Shown: positions 1-11,121 of the stretch, one piece after another
How positions within the stretch are numbered: position 1 is the first letter of the stretch
How the letters are laid out: every line of letters begins with the position of its first letter
NCBI GenBank assembly: GCA_902778255.1
Contig: CACYXD010000002.1
Span: forward strand, 1 to 64,000
Direction: 5' to 3'
From: an uncultured Prevotellaceae bacterium
GTDB taxonomy: Bacteria; Bacteroidota; Bacteroidia; Bacteroidales; Bacteroidaceae
Length of the DNA: 64,000 nucleotides
Made by a program: the position numbers and the translations under genes
The notes under the pieces: model-generated
Told to the model about the DNA's origin: nothing
Databases searched by the model: none
Seen by the model: only the letters and a program-made list of their open reading frames with translations

Positions 1-28
1 AGATATATCGCGAGTATCAACGAAGCGC

Positions 29-116
29 CGCGCGAAACAGGCCAAAACGCGAGGCAAAACAGGCTGAAACGCCAAGCGTTTAAGGCCAAAACGCAAGGCG
101 AAACAAGCCAAAAGTC
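29..116. repeat. Four degenerate 22-bp tandem repeat units
   Basis: Four consecutive 22-bp units lie at 29-50, 51-72, 73-94 and 95-116. They share a core close to GAAACAGGCCAAAACGC. The same word family appears again as six 22-bp units at 35508-35639. The units are degenerate, with no unique spacers, so this is not a CRISPR array. The repeat ends where the remnant of a peptidase gene begins. Its function is unknown. Confidence 0.75.
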
Positions 117-143
117 AAACATTAAACATTAAAGATTAAACCA
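116..143. repeat. Heptamer repeat, about four units (TAAACAT type)
   Basis: Four successive 7-bp units at 116-122, 123-129, 130-136 and 137-143 vary around TAAACAT. The tract directly follows the 22-bp repeat and is one of several period-7 tracts in this window. Confidence 0.6.
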
Positions 144-195
144 ACAAAAGGGGCTCCCCGAAGCACACGCCTCAAGAGCCTCTGCTTTTATACCA

Positions 196-657
196 AATTC
201 AGAAAATGACAGGGAAGAATTCCAGCGCCGCGCAGAACTGATTATCAGCTACTTCAGCAGCTTGGAGGTCATGCCTGAGGAAAAGCCTGGTCTCCGCAAC
301 GATGGCAGATACACCGCAGCAGAGAATATTGCTGACCTCGGCGGATTCCTCATCGCCTACGACATGTACACGCAGTACCTGAATAATGCCGGCTTCTTTG
401 GTGAGCAGTTTGACCTTCAGCGTAAGCGCTTCTATGAAGCCTATGGCTGGCTCTGGCACTCTAAGTATAGTGCCGCATATGCAGAAGCCCGCACGAATGG
501 CATCAATGATGAAGGCGCCATGAAAGACGAGCACTCGCTCCCACGCGAGCGCACCAATGGTATTGTTGCTAATACCGATGACTGGTACAAGCTCTTCAAC
601 ATCAAAGAGAGCGACAAGCTATATCGCAAGACTGAGGACCGTATCCGCATCTGGTAA
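196..657 (+). pseudogene. M13 (neprilysin/PepO-like) metallopeptidase, 3' remnant
   Basis: The reading frame is open from 133, and recognisable homology starts near 205 with DREEFQRR. It contains ENIADLGG, the motif carrying the third zinc ligand (Glu) of M13 peptidases, and ends with the family's typical C-terminus (RTNGIVANTDDWYKLFN, then DRIRIW). Intact M13 enzymes are about 650-700 residues and need an HExxH motif upstream. Here the sequence before about 196 is repeats and AT-rich DNA, so the catalytic part is absent. No credible start codon or promoter is visible. I read it as a decayed or recombined remnant; an assembly join at the window edge is the main alternative. Confidence 0.75.
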
Positions 658-661
658 AAAA

Positions 662-701
662 GAAGCGCTCGAAATCAAATTGATTCGGGCGCTCTTTTTT
701 T
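662..701 (+). terminator. Rho-independent terminator
   Basis: An imperfect GC-rich stem (GCGCTCGAAATC against GATTCGGGCGC, with one bulge and one wobble) is followed by a run of T residues. It lies just after the M13 remnant. A-rich sequence on its left side means it could also serve the minus-strand rubrerythrin gene. Confidence 0.75.
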
Positions 702-716
702 AAAGATCTATATTAC

Positions 717-1274
717 TTATTTGCCGAAATAGCGCTTCAGCAGACCAGCGAAGCCAGCACCGTGACGAGCCTCGTCCTTGGCCATCTCATGAACGGTGTC
801 GTGGATAGCGTCGAAGCCGGCAGCCTTGGCGTTCTTGGCAATGCGGAACTTATCCTCGCAAGCACCAGCCTCAGCAGCAGCACGCTTCTCCAAGTTGGTC
901 TTGGTATCCCATACGACCTCGCCCAGCAACTCTGCGAAACGAGAGGCGTGGTCGGCCTCTTCGAAAGCATAACGCTTGAAGGCCTCGGCAATCTCGGGAT
1001 AGCCCTCACGGTCAGCCTGACGGGCCATAGCCAGATACTGGCCTACCTCGCTGCACTCACCATTGAAATGAGCACGCAGGTCGTTGATCATCTCTTCAGA
1101 AACGCCCTCGGGCTTGCCGTCACCAATCTTGTGAACGGTAGCGTAGGTCATATCGGCATCATCCTTCAGTTCAGAGAACTTTGAGGCAGGAGCCTTACAA
1201 ATGGGGCACTTCTCGGGAGCTTCATCGCCTTCATAGATATATCCACAAACGGCGCAGATAAACTTTTTCTTCAT
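717..1274 (-). CDS. Reverse rubrerythrin (peroxidase)
   Basis: This 185-residue cytoplasmic non-haem iron protein most likely reduces hydrogen peroxide with electrons from NAD(P)H-dependent reductases, as rubrerythrins do in anaerobes. A rubredoxin domain comes first (Cys7, Cys10, Cys23, Cys26), followed by a four-helix ferritin-like diiron domain with carboxylate/His motifs ([16 protein letters not shown]). Classical rubrerythrins have the opposite order, so this is the 'reverse' type. It has its own promoter at 1318-1326 and appears to be a single-gene unit. The sequence looks complete, with both metal sites intact. Confidence 0.93.
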   Translation of the reverse strand: MKKKFICAVCGYIYEGDEAPEKCPICKAPASKFSELKDDADMTYATVHKIGDGKPEGVSEEMINDLRAHFNGECSEVGQYLAMARQADREGYPEIAEAFKRYAFEEADHASRFAELLGEVVWDTKTNLEKRAAAEAGACEDKFRIAKNAKAAGFDAIHDTVHEMAKDEARHGAGFAGLLKRYFGK

Positions 1275-1317
1275 AATTCTTTAAATCAATATTTGGTTAG
1301 TAATAGGGTTATTTTTT

Positions 1318-1326
1318 GCAAAGATA
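1318..1326 (-). promoter_or_regulatory. Bacteroidota-type promoter of the rubrerythrin gene
   Basis: The minus strand reads TATCTTTGC, matching the TAnnTTTGC -7 element of Bacteroidota. A GTTG about 20 bp upstream, inside the adjacent terminator, could be the -33 element. The start codon lies about 44 bp downstream. Confidence 0.65.
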
Positions 1327-1330
1327 ACGA

Positions 1331-1363
1331 TAAAAAATAAATCCTGCAACTTTTTTGCAGGAT
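1331..1363 (-). terminator. Terminator after the GDSL esterase gene
   Basis: A perfect 9-bp stem (ATCCTGCAA at 1341-1349 with its complement at 1355-1363) is followed on the minus strand by TTATTTTTTA. It closes the fur-purA-hisS-esterase run just before the rubrerythrin promoter. Confidence 0.8.
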
Positions 1364-1370
1364 TTTTATT

Positions 1371-2201
1371 CTATTTTTCTTTAATGCGATATTTCTTCAG
1401 CACGGGAATCTCTTCACACAGCGCATCTGCCAGCAAATTCGCTACTACGCGCGCGCCATATATATTATAATGTGTATTGTCCTGCTTGCCTTTCGGCTCC
1501 GAAGGTTCTTCGCCTGGCTTGTACCACATGTGGAGTTTCTTCGATGCCTCGCGTCCCAACCCTTGTTCCAGGTCGTGGGTAATCTTGTTGGCATCCACGA
1601 AGTGTACGTTCATTCTCTGTGCCACGTCACGAGGGGCTACGCGATAGAGTCCGTGGGTGTCGATCAGGGAGTCGCCCTCTACCATCTTCACCCCGTCCTT
1701 GAAGGTCGATGTGCGCAACAGTTCATCATCCTCAATCTCTGGCGCTTTCACAAAGAAGTTGCGACGCACCACGCAGTTCATCAGCACGGGAATGCCACCA
1801 TGCTCACGCGTCTCGCGCACATACTTTGCCAGATTATAGTCGAACGTGGAACCTGGATCGGTGTGCCGGTCGGCCTTTGGCTTCTCGTCGTTATGTCCGA
1901 ACTGGATGATGACGTAGTCGCCAGGCTTCATCTTCTCCAGCACCTTATCCCATCGTCCCTCATTGATAAACGAAAGCGAAGAGCGACCATTTACGGCATG
2001 ATTATCTACGACGATATACTCAGGATCAAAACAACTCTGAAGCATCATGCCCCACCCTCGCTCCTGCTTGCCATTGGAGATATCCTTTTTGGCAGCTGTT
2101 GAGTCGCCAATGATAAAGATAGTAGTCGTTTTCTGGTTGGTGGCCGAGGTGCAAAGGAGCACCAGGGCCATCAACATAGTAAGTAGTTTGAATTGTTTCA
2201 T
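1371..2201 (-). CDS. Rhamnogalacturonan acetylesterase-like SGNH/GDSL hydrolase (CE12-like)
   Basis: This 276-residue secreted esterase probably removes acetyl groups from rhamnogalacturonan I. The start is taken at 2201, which gives a signal peptide (MKQFKLLTMLMALVLL); an earlier in-frame start would only extend into hisS. SGNH blocks are visible: GDST (Ser34), NGRSS, GHND (Asn104) and DNTH (His244). It is last in the fur-purA-hisS run, separated from hisS by about 55 bp holding an octamer repeat. A large rhamnogalacturonan lyase at 36851 would act on the same polymer, but the two genes are 35 kb apart. The family call is firm; the exact substrate is inferred. Confidence 0.82.
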   Translation of the reverse strand: MKQFKLLTMLMALVLLCTSATNQKTTTIFIIGDSTAAKKDISNGKQERGWGMMLQSCFDPEYIVVDNHAVNGRSSLSFINEGRWDKVLEKMKPGDYVIIQFGHNDEKPKADRHTDPGSTFDYNLAKYVRETREHGGIPVLMNCVVRRNFFVKAPEIEDDELLRTSTFKDGVKMVEGDSLIDTHGLYRVAPRDVAQRMNVHFVDANKITHDLEQGLGREASKKLHMWYKPGEEPSEPKGKQDNTHYNIYGARVVANLLADALCEEIPVLKKYRIKEK

Positions 2202-2206
2202 TTTAT

Positions 2207-2246
2207 TTTTTCGAGATTTCGAAATATCGATGTATCGAGATATCGG
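2207..2246. repeat. Octamer repeat, five units (AATATCGA type)
   Basis: Five successive 8-bp units end in TCGA or close variants, at 2207-2214, 2215-2222, 2223-2230, 2231-2238 and 2239-2246. The tract fills the gap between hisS and the esterase gene. Its self-complementary words could fold, but there is no T-run. Confidence 0.55.
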
Positions 2247-2256
2247 CATTACGTGA

Positions 2257-3612
2257 TTACGAGAGTTTTGCAATGAGCTCTTCAGCTGAAACGAGCATCT
2301 GCTCGCCAGTCTCCATATTCTTCAGCGTCACCTTGCCCTCAGCAATCTCGTTGTCGCCAGCCAGCACCACGAAAGGAATCTGCTTGGCGTTGGCATACGA
2401 CATCTGCTTCTTCATCTTCGTGCTGTCAGGATAGATCTCGGCACGGATGCCTGCCTGGCGCACCTTAGCGATGACGGGCAGACAGTAGGCTGTTTCCTTT
2501 TCGCCAAAGTTGATGAAGAGCACCTGCGTGGTCTGCAGGGAATCCTTGGGATAGAGGTCCAGCGCGTTGAGCACGTCGTAGATACGATCTACGCCAAACG
2601 AGATGCCCACACCCGAGAGGCCAGGCATTCCGAAGATACCCGTGAGGTTGTCGTAACGACCACCACCAGAGATACTGCCCATAGGCGTGTCGAGAGCCTT
2701 CACCTCGAAGATAGCACCTGTGTAGTAGCTCAGACCACGAGCCAGAGTCAGGTCAAGCTGAATCTCATTGTTAAGTGAAGTCAGGAAACTAAGGATATAT
2801 TTGGTTTCCTCGACGCCCTTTAAGCCTGTCTCGCTTGAAGCGAGCACCTCAGCGATGGTGTTGAGTTTCTCCTCGTTGGTGCCTTCGAGCATGATGATAG
2901 GCTGCAGCTTCTCTATCTGCTCGTCGCTCAGTCCATCCTCACGAAGTTCGGCATTCACGTTGTCGATACCAATCTTATCGAGCTTGTCGATAGCCACGGT
3001 GATATCCACAATCTTATCGGCAGCACCAATCACCTCAGCGATACCCGTGAGAATCTTGCGGTTGTTGATTTTAATCTGTACGCGCACGCCAAAACGGGTG
3101 AATACGGTATCGACGATCTGCATCAGTTCCACCTCGTTGAGCAGGGAGTCAGAACCCACCACGTCGCCATCGAACTGATAGAACTCGCGATAGCGGCCCT
3201 TCTGTGGACGGTCGGCACGCCACACGGGCTGCACCTGATAACGCTTGAAGGGCAACTGAAGTTCCTCGCGGTGCATCACCACATAGCGGGCGAAAGGCAC
3301 GGTGAGGTCGTAGCGCAGACCTTTTTCGCAGATCTTAGAGGCCAGACGCAGCGTGTTGCGCTCCGTCAGTTCGCTATCCTCGATTTTCGACAGATAGTCG
3401 CCAGAGTTCAGGATCTTGAAGAGCAGTTTGTCGCCCTCCTCGCCATACTTTCCCATCAGTGTCTGAAGGGTTTCCTGCGCAGGGGTCTCAATCTGCTGGA
3501 ATCCGTAGAGTTCATAGACGCTACGGATGGTATTAAAGATATAGTTGCGCTTGGCCATCTCTACAGGGCCGAAGTCGCGCGTTCCCTTAGGAATACCTGG
3601 TTTATTTGCCAT
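2257..3612 (-). CDS. hisS: Histidine--tRNA ligase
   Basis: This cytoplasmic class II aminoacyl-tRNA synthetase charges tRNA-His with histidine using ATP. It has 451 residues, normal for the family. Motif 2 is seen as [20 protein letters not shown], the histidine-specific signature as [10 protein letters not shown], and motif 3 as [13 protein letters not shown]-terminal anticodon-binding domain follows. Its start codon directly abuts the purA stop codon, so the two are almost certainly co-transcribed. Confidence 0.97.
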   Translation of the reverse strand: MANKPGIPKGTRDFGPVEMAKRNYIFNTIRSVYELYGFQQIETPAQETLQTLMGKYGEEGDKLLFKILNSGDYLSKIEDSELTERNTLRLASKICEKGLRYDLTVPFARYVVMHREELQLPFKRYQVQPVWRADRPQKGRYREFYQFDGDVVGSDSLLNEVELMQIVDTVFTRFGVRVQIKINNRKILTGIAEVIGAADKIVDITVAIDKLDKIGIDNVNAELREDGLSDEQIEKLQPIIMLEGTNEEKLNTIAEVLASSETGLKGVEETKYILSFLTSLNNEIQLDLTLARGLSYYTGAIFEVKALDTPMGSISGGGRYDNLTGIFGMPGLSGVGISFGVDRIYDVLNALDLYPKDSLQTTQVLFINFGEKETAYCLPVIAKVRQAGIRAEIYPDSTKMKKQMSYANAKQIPFVVLAGDNEIAEGKVTLKNMETGEQMLVSAEELIAKLS

Positions 3613-5390
<1,778 letters not shown>

Positions 5391-5397
5391 TTCGATG

Positions 5398-5428
5398 CAA
5401 AATTACGAAAAAAAGGGCGAACCGCAAA
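5398..5428 (-). promoter_or_regulatory. Promoter of the Fur-family gene, overlapping a terminator
   Basis: On the minus strand a TTTG at 5425-5428 and TAATTTTG at 5398-5405 are 19 bp apart, a good Bacteroidota promoter. The -33 element sits in the loop of the nqr terminator hairpin. The start codon at 5390 follows the -7 box by seven bases, so the mRNA would be leaderless or nearly so. Confidence 0.7.
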
Positions 5429-5438
5429 GGATTCGCCC
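5408..5438 (-). terminator. Terminator of the nqr operon
   Basis: A 7-bp GC-rich stem (GGGCGAA at 5415-5421 with TTCGCCC at 5432-5438) is followed on the minus strand by seven T residues. It is placed just after nqrF. Confidence 0.88.
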
Positions 5439-5460
5439 AATTTTTCATTTCAATAACATT

Positions 5461-6723
5461 TTATCCACCAAAGTTGTCGTACATGATACTTTCGGGATCT
5501 ACGCCAAGAGAGTCGAGCATAGAAACCACGGCCTTCGACATGGGGCCAGGACCGCACATGTAGTACTCGATATCCTCGGGAGCCTCGTGGTCCTTCAGAT
5601 AGGTGTTCAGCATTACCTGGTGTACAAAGCCTGGAGTGTACTTTACGCCAGCTGCATCGGCTGCAGGGTCTGGACGATCGAGTGCCAGGTGGAAGTGGAA
5701 GTTGGGGTACTCCTTCTCCAGTCCGAGGAAGTCCTCAAGATAGAACACCTCGTTCAGAGCGCGTGCTCCATAGAAGTAGTGCATCTCGCGATCGGTGGTG
5801 TGCAGCGTCTTGGTCATGTGCATGATCTGAGCACGCAGAGGAGCCATACCGGCACCACCGCCAACCCAAATCATCTCCTTCTTCGAGTCGAAGTGTGGGT
5901 GGAAGTCGCCGAAAGGTCCGCTCATGATTACCTTATCGCCAGGTTTCAGCGAGAAGATGTAAGATGAAGCGATACCTGGGTTCACATCCATAAAGCCACT
6001 CTTGTCGGCCTTGAACGGAGGCGTAGCGATACGAACGGTGAGCATGAACACATCACCCTCGGCAGGATAGTTGGCCATTGAGTAAGCGCGGATGGTATCC
6101 TCAGGGTTCTTACACTTAAGTGGGAACAAACCGAACTTCTCCCATGCAGGCAGATACTCGTCGCCAATCAGAGACTTGTCGAAGTCCTTATCGTAGTCGA
6201 TACAATCGAACTTAGGAATCTTAATCTGGGCATACGATCCAGGCAGGAAGTCCATGTGAGCGCCAGCAGGCAGCTGCACCTTGAACTCCTTAATGAAGGT
6301 AGCCACGTTCTTGTTACTGATAACGGTACACTCGTACTCCTTAACACCAAGGATCGACTCATCAACATGAATCTTCAGGTCGCCCTTAACCTTGCACTGG
6401 CACCCCAGGCGCCAATGGTCCTTAATCTGCTTACGGGTGAAATGTGGCTTCTCTGAGTCGAGAATCTCGCCACCACCCTCGAGCACCTGAACCTTACACT
6501 GGCCGCAAGAGGCCTTACCACCACAGGCAGAAGGCAGGAAAATACCATTCTGGTTGAGGGTAGCCATCAGGTTGTTGCCCTGTGGTACATTGAGCACACG
6601 ATCGCCATTCACAGTGATATTCACATTGCCCGAAGGAGAAAGATATTTCTTTGCCACGAGCAGGATGATGACGATAGCCAGGATCGTCACCAGGAAAACG
6701 ATAATACTATCTATAATAAACAT
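5461..6723 (-). CDS. nqrF: Na+-translocating NADH:quinone reductase subunit F
   Basis: NqrF is the NADH-oxidising input module of the membrane sodium pump NQR. An N-terminal membrane anchor (residues 5-24) is followed by a ferredoxin-like 2Fe-2S domain (Cys67, Cys73, Cys76, and Cys108 or Cys110). An FAD domain (RAYSMANYP) and an NADH domain (GGGAGMAPLR, YYMCGPGPM) complete it, ending in DNFGG. The 420 residues are normal. It is the last gene of nqrABCDEF, 14 bp after nqrE, and precedes a strong terminator. Confidence 0.97.
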   Translation of the reverse strand: MFIIDSIIVFLVTILAIVIILLVAKKYLSPSGNVNITVNGDRVLNVPQGNNLMATLNQNGIFLPSACGGKASCGQCKVQVLEGGGEILDSEKPHFTRKQIKDHWRLGCQCKVKGDLKIHVDESILGVKEYECTVISNKNVATFIKEFKVQLPAGAHMDFLPGSYAQIKIPKFDCIDYDKDFDKSLIGDEYLPAWEKFGLFPLKCKNPEDTIRAYSMANYPAEGDVFMLTVRIATPPFKADKSGFMDVNPGIASSYIFSLKPGDKVIMSGPFGDFHPHFDSKKEMIWVGGGAGMAPLRAQIMHMTKTLHTTDREMHYFYGARALNEVFYLEDFLGLEKEYPNFHFHLALDRPDPAADAAGVKYTPGFVHQVMLNTYLKDHEAPEDIEYYMCGPGPMSKAVVSMLDSLGVDPESIMYDNFGG

Positions 6724-6737
6724 AACTGTCGCCCTCC

Positions 6738-7361
6738 TTAGATTTTAAGTCCACTAAAACACATCATGGCCATTGCCATCAGACCTACAGTAATAAACGT
6801 GATGCCGAGACCCTGAAGGGGCTTGGGCACATCGCTGTACTGCATCTTCTCGCGAATAGCACCCATAGCCACGATAGCCATTGTCCAGCCAATACCAGAA
6901 CCCAGAGCATAAACCACAGCATCACCAATATTTGTGATAGCCTTTGTCTCGTTGGGATCAAGCAGGATGCGCTGCTGCATGAAGAGCGAAGCACCCATGA
7001 TGGCACAGTTAACGGCAATCAGAGGAAGGAAGATACCCAGAGCGGCATAGAGCGAGGGTGAGTATTTCTCGACTGTCATCTCTACCAACTGTACCATACC
7101 GGCAATCACAGCGATAAAGAGGATGAACGACAGATATGAAAGATCTACACCAAAGATACCATCGGCAGAGAGCACTTTCGTCTGAAGCAGGTAGTCAACG
7201 GGAACGGTAACTACCAATACGAAGGTTACAGCAAGTCCAAGTCCCAATGAGGTCTTCACATTCTTCGAAACGGCAAGGAACGAACACATGCCCAAGAAGA
7301 AGGCGAAAATCATGTTGTCGACAAAAATCGAACGGAAGAATAATGATATTGCGTGTTCCAT
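6738..7361 (-). CDS. nqrE: Na+-translocating NADH:quinone reductase subunit E
   Basis: This 207-residue integral membrane subunit has about six hydrophobic helices. Family-typical segments include [20 protein letters not shown] near the N-terminus and CAIMGASLF in the second half. NqrD and NqrE are homologous inverted-topology subunits that together hold a membrane 2Fe-2S centre; the conserved Cys residues are present. The gap to nqrD is 3 bp. Confidence 0.96.
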   Translation of the reverse strand: MEHAISLFFRSIFVDNMIFAFFLGMCSFLAVSKNVKTSLGLGLAVTFVLVVTVPVDYLLQTKVLSADGIFGVDLSYLSFILFIAVIAGMVQLVEMTVEKYSPSLYAALGIFLPLIAVNCAIMGASLFMQQRILLDPNETKAITNIGDAVVYALGSGIGWTMAIVAMGAIREKMQYSDVPKPLQGLGITFITVGLMAMAMMCFSGLKI

Positions 7362-7364
7362 AAT

Positions 7365-7973
7365 TTACTTCTCCTTATAAAAATAAGCACGGTGTACCCA
7401 GATAACGATTCCCACGAGAATCAGAGCCATTGCAGGCATTGTCATCATACCGTTGTTAAAGTCCTTGCAATCAATAATCTGGAAGCCCAGCAACGAACCG
7501 CGTCCGAAGAACTCGCGTACGGCACCCACGATAATCAGAATCATGGCATAGCCGATACCATTGCCCACGCCGTCGAGGAACGAAGGCCAGGGCTTGTTCT
7601 GCATGGCGAAAGCCTCAAGGCGTCCCATCAGAATACAGTTGGTGATAATCAGACCCACATAGACAGAGAGCTGTACGCTGACATCATAGACGTAGGCCTT
7701 GAGAATCTGGCTTACGATGGTCACCAAGGCAGCAACAACCACAAGCTGCACCACGATACGGATACGATTGGGGATGGTGTTGCGGATGATAGAGATAATC
7801 ACATTCGAGAAAGCCGTAATCACAGTGACGGCAAGTCCCATCACAATGGCAGGCTTCAACTGACTGGTTACAGCCAATGCAGAGCAGATACCCAGCACCT
7901 GTACCAGTATAGGATGATCGAGGTTCAACGGATTGGTGAACGCCTCTTTATTTTGTTTACTGAATAATGCCAT
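7365..7973 (-). CDS. nqrD: Na+-translocating NADH:quinone reductase subunit D
   Basis: This 202-residue membrane subunit is homologous to NqrE, with about six transmembrane helices. VLGICSALAVTSQL and ITNCILMGRLEAFA carry the conserved Cys residues proposed to bind the shared intramembrane cluster. It lies 6 bp after nqrC in the six-gene operon. Confidence 0.96.
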   Translation of the reverse strand: MALFSKQNKEAFTNPLNLDHPILVQVLGICSALAVTSQLKPAIVMGLAVTVITAFSNVIISIIRNTIPNRIRIVVQLVVVAALVTIVSQILKAYVYDVSVQLSVYVGLIITNCILMGRLEAFAMQNKPWPSFLDGVGNGIGYAMILIIVGAVREFFGRGSLLGFQIIDCKDFNNGMMTMPAMALILVGIVIWVHRAYFYKEK

Positions 7974-7979
7974 AGTCTC

Positions 7980-8591
7980 TTACTTCTTTAAAAAGTCCAT
8001 ATACTTCGTCAACTGCTCCTGAAGCATTTTGCTCACAGCTGTAGAGGTAACAGTAGCACCAGTAACAGCATCCACCGTTGTCTCATTGTTGACATTCTTC
8101 TCTACAGACAGGGCGAGCACTTCTTTTGTCTCGTCAGCAAATATCTTCTTTCCTTGGAACTTAGCCTGCCAATCAGCATTGTCCTTAATCTCAGCACCAA
8201 GTCCGGCTGTCTCGCTCTCGTGGTTGAAATAAGCACCATAGACGGTGTTCTTGTCGCTATTGATAGCGAGGAAGCAGCTGATACCGCCCCACATGCCCTG
8301 ACCCTTCAAGGGAAGCACGTATTTCACGTCACCCTTCTCAAGGGTGCAGACATAGACGTTCTGAGCCTCGTCGAACTTCACAATCTTCTCGTAGGTAGCA
8401 TGTGCCTCTGCATCATCCAAACCACGCAGGTTCAGCGAGTTCAGAATCTGCTTCTCAGTATCGAGAGCTACGTTAGCGTCCTGCATGGGCTTCAGGGTCT
8501 GCGACACGAAAGCCAACAGGAAGGCCACGATGACCACCATAATCGTACTATATATAATAATGTACGTATTGGAATTTGTATTCAGTTTCAT
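7980..8591 (-). CDS. nqrC: Na+-translocating NADH:quinone reductase subunit C
   Basis: This 203-residue subunit has one N-terminal membrane helix (residues 11-30) and a periplasmic FMN domain. FMN is attached covalently to threonine in an S/TGAT motif, here TGAT at residues 177-180 (Thr180). A flavin transferase (ApbE) is needed for this; none is encoded in the window. The ATG overlaps the nqrB stop codon by 4 bp, indicating translational coupling. Confidence 0.96.
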   Translation of the reverse strand: MKLNTNSNTYIIIYSTIMVVIVAFLLAFVSQTLKPMQDANVALDTEKQILNSLNLRGLDDAEAHATYEKIVKFDEAQNVYVCTLEKGDVKYVLPLKGQGMWGGISCFLAINSDKNTVYGAYFNHESETAGLGAEIKDNADWQAKFQGKKIFADETKEVLALSVEKNVNNETTVDAVTGATVTSTAVSKMLQEQLTKYMDFLKK

Positions 8592-9736
8592 TTTGTACCT
8601 CCTCTCTTCATTCGTTTCGAGATATTGCGATCAACCACGAAGTAGTCGATAGCAGGAGCAAACATATTCATCAGCAGGATGGCCAGCATCATACCCTCGG
8701 GGAAGCCAGGGTTCATCACGCGAACCACAATGGCTACGGCACCAATCATGAAGCCGTAGATCCACTTACCACACTCCGTACGGCATGAGGTAACAGGGTC
8801 GGTAGCCATAAACACAGCACCAAAGCAGAAGCCTCCCAAGGCGATGTGGTGATACCAATGAATATTCTCAGGCATCATACCAAGCTCATCAAACAACAGG
8901 CCTGTCAGGATACCACCAACGAAGACGCTAATCATGGTCTTCCAAGAAGCAATACCCGTGAACAGCAGAATCACAGCACCAATGGCGATAGCGATGACAG
9001 AGGTCTCACCGATAGAACCAGGAATCAGTCCATATACGGCATCCATCGAGAAGGTGTAGTCGCTGAGGTTGGCCAATGGTGTGGCACCAGAGAAGCCATC
9101 GGGCACCTGACCACCGAATCCGAAGATGGGGCTGTCGGCAATCCAAGCCTGGTCGCCAGTCATCTTCTGAGGATAAGCGAAAAAGAGGAAGGCGCGAGCC
9201 AAGAGTGCAGGGTTGAAGATATTCATACCCGTACCACCAAAAATTTCCTTACCGATAATCACAGCGAAAGCAACAGCAATTGCCAACATCCACAATGGCA
9301 GATTGACAGGAACAATCAGAGGAATGAGGATACCAGATACAAGGTAACCCTCCTGAATCTCCTCACCTTTCCATTGAGCCCAGGCAAACTCGATACCCAG
9401 ACCTACAGCATAGGAAACCAGAATCTTTGGCATCACAGCCAGAGCGCCAAAGAGGAACATATCCACGAAGGAAGCATCCAGATTTGATGCGATAGCATTC
9501 TGATAACCAACATTATACATACCAAACAGTAAAGCAGGCATCAAAGCGATGACCACCATACTCATAATACGCTTCGAGTCGATAGCGTCGTGGACATGAA
9601 CACCCTTCTTCGCCGTTGTGTTGGGCACGAAAAGGAAGGTCTCAAAACCATCGAAGACGCTACGGAAAGCGTGCAGTTTGCCATCCTTCTCAAAGGCGGG
9701 CTTTATCTTATCGAGATAATTTCTTAGTGCTTTCAT
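8588..9736 (-). CDS. nqrB: Na+-translocating NADH:quinone reductase subunit B
   Basis: This 382-residue polytopic subunit carries a covalently bound FMN, riboflavin and the quinone/sodium pathway. The FMN site SGAT (residues 216-219, Thr219) lies in DGFSGATP as in Vibrio NqrB, and the conserved DPVTSCRTECGKW segment is present near the C-terminus. It sits 5 bp after nqrA and overlaps nqrC. Confidence 0.97.
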   Translation of the reverse strand: MKALRNYLDKIKPAFEKDGKLHAFRSVFDGFETFLFVPNTTAKKGVHVHDAIDSKRIMSMVVIALMPALLFGMYNVGYQNAIASNLDASFVDMFLFGALAVMPKILVSYAVGLGIEFAWAQWKGEEIQEGYLVSGILIPLIVPVNLPLWMLAIAVAFAVIIGKEIFGGTGMNIFNPALLARAFLFFAYPQKMTGDQAWIADSPIFGFGGQVPDGFSGATPLANLSDYTFSMDAVYGLIPGSIGETSVIAIAIGAVILLFTGIASWKTMISVFVGGILTGLLFDELGMMPENIHWYHHIALGGFCFGAVFMATDPVTSCRTECGKWIYGFMIGAVAIVVRVMNPGFPEGMMLAILLMNMFAPAIDYFVVDRNISKRMKRGGTK

Positions 9737-9741
9737 CGTCG

Positions 9742-11085
9742 TTATGCGTTTTCTTTACGTAAATTATTCAATCCCTCACGAACAATGCGCTGGAGTTCCA
9801 ACTTTGAAGAGTCAACAAACTCGGCCAAAGCAAAGTCCTCAGGAGAAACCTCATAGATACCCAGCTGCTCCATCTTGTCGATATCGCCAGCAATGATAGC
9901 CTTGATGAGATATTCGCCATAAATGTCCATAGGCAGCACGCGGTCGTACTCACCACTCATAATCATGTGGCGCTCACCACCCTTCACACGGGCATCCAGT
10001 GCATACTGCCTCTTGCCAAAAAGCCAAGAGAAGTAGCTGCGGCTCACGGAGAACTGACCGAAGCGGGGCATAATCCATCCCAATATCTCGTTGTTATCGT
10101 CACCCTCGGGAATCACGGTGATCTCTGAGCTGTGAGCACCCAGGAATCCATTCTTCGTAGTGACACGACCAGTCAACACATTACCATTAATAATACGCAC
10201 GGAGTGGTCGGCATCATAGCTGTTAGAAAGCAACGTAGAGAGTTCTTCACCCACCAGCATATCCACATAGCAGGGCTTCTTCACCTCGCTACCACAGAGA
10301 GCGATAGTGCGGGTCAGGTTTACCCTACCCGTGCTAAACAAGCGTCCGATAAAAAGCACCACAGATGGATCACCAATAGTCCAAACAACCTCACCCTTGT
10401 TCACAGGATCGATGTTGTTCACCTGTACGCCTACGTTACCAGCAGGACACTTACCCTTGAACACGTTTACCTCAACGTCCTTCACATTCTCCAAACATGA
10501 GCCTACGCCTACTCCTAGATAAGTCTTGGCAATCTTTGAAAGAGCGGTAAGACCAGTTTGGAAATCCTGTTCCTGTCCCTTTACCTCAAACTCGAAACTG
10601 CCAGCCAGAGGCTTGTCGCGCAAAGCTGAAACGAAGATTGCCTTCGGCATAACCGAAGGATTTGTAGAAACGGCGTATGGCAGCTGGTCGATATAACCAA
10701 AGAGACCTGCCTCGAGAAGTGCGTCAACGACGGCCTTACCGTCAAGCTTTTCCACATCTTTCTTACCAAAATCTACATACTGTTGCTGACTGTCGGCCTC
10801 TACTTTCACGCAGAGCACCTTGCGACGCTCACCACGCTCCACAGCGATAACCTTACCGCTTACAGGCGAGGCGAAACGAACTTCGGGATAGAACTTGTTG
10901 ACAAACAAAGCATCCCCGGCTCGGACAGTATCTCCTTCGCGGACAACAACCTTGGGCGTAACGCCCTCGAAATCGTCAGGCACCAAAGCGAATTGCCCGT
11001 TCGATTTGAGGTTCATTTTCGTTTCCTCAGCTTTTCCTTGAAGGTGAATGTCTAAGCCTTTGCGTAGCCTAATAACATTTGCCAT
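9742..11085 (-). CDS. nqrA: Na+-translocating NADH:quinone reductase subunit A
   Basis: This 447-residue cytoplasmic-side subunit is the first gene of the NQR operon. The start is set at the ATG at 11085 (MANVIRLRKGLDI), because the upstream frame begins only with TTG. Family segments include RLRKGLDIHLQG at the N-terminus and GFLGAHSSEITVIPEGD. Transcription probably starts from a TAATTTTGC box at 11122-11130. The neighbouring divergent gene is tamB. Confidence 0.96.
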   Translation of the reverse strand: MANVIRLRKGLDIHLQGKAEETKMNLKSNGQFALVPDDFEGVTPKVVVREGDTVRAGDALFVNKFYPEVRFASPVSGKVIAVERGERRKVLCVKVEADSQQQYVDFGKKDVEKLDGKAVVDALLEAGLFGYIDQLPYAVSTNPSVMPKAIFVSALRDKPLAGSFEFEVKGQEQDFQTGLTALSKIAKTYLGVGVGSCLENVKDVEVNVFKGKCPAGNVGVQVNNIDPVNKGEVVWTIGDPSVVLFIGRLFSTGRVNLTRTIALCGSEVKKPCYVDMLVGEELSTLLSNSYDADHSVRIINGNVLTGRVTTKNGFLGAHSSEITVIPEGDDNNEILGWIMPRFGQFSVSRSYFSWLFGKRQYALDARVKGGERHMIMSGEYDRVLPMDIYGEYLIKAIIAGDIDKMEQLGIYEVSPEDFALAEFVDSSKLELQRIVREGLNNLRKENA

Positions 11086-11121
11086 ATTCAAAAAAATTGG
11101 TTTGATTGTTCCTTTTGGCCT

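Noticed and set aside
29..116. CRISPR array
   Set aside because: Units are contiguous and degenerate with no unique spacers, and no cas gene is present. The same reasoning applies to 35508-35639 and 53052-53168.
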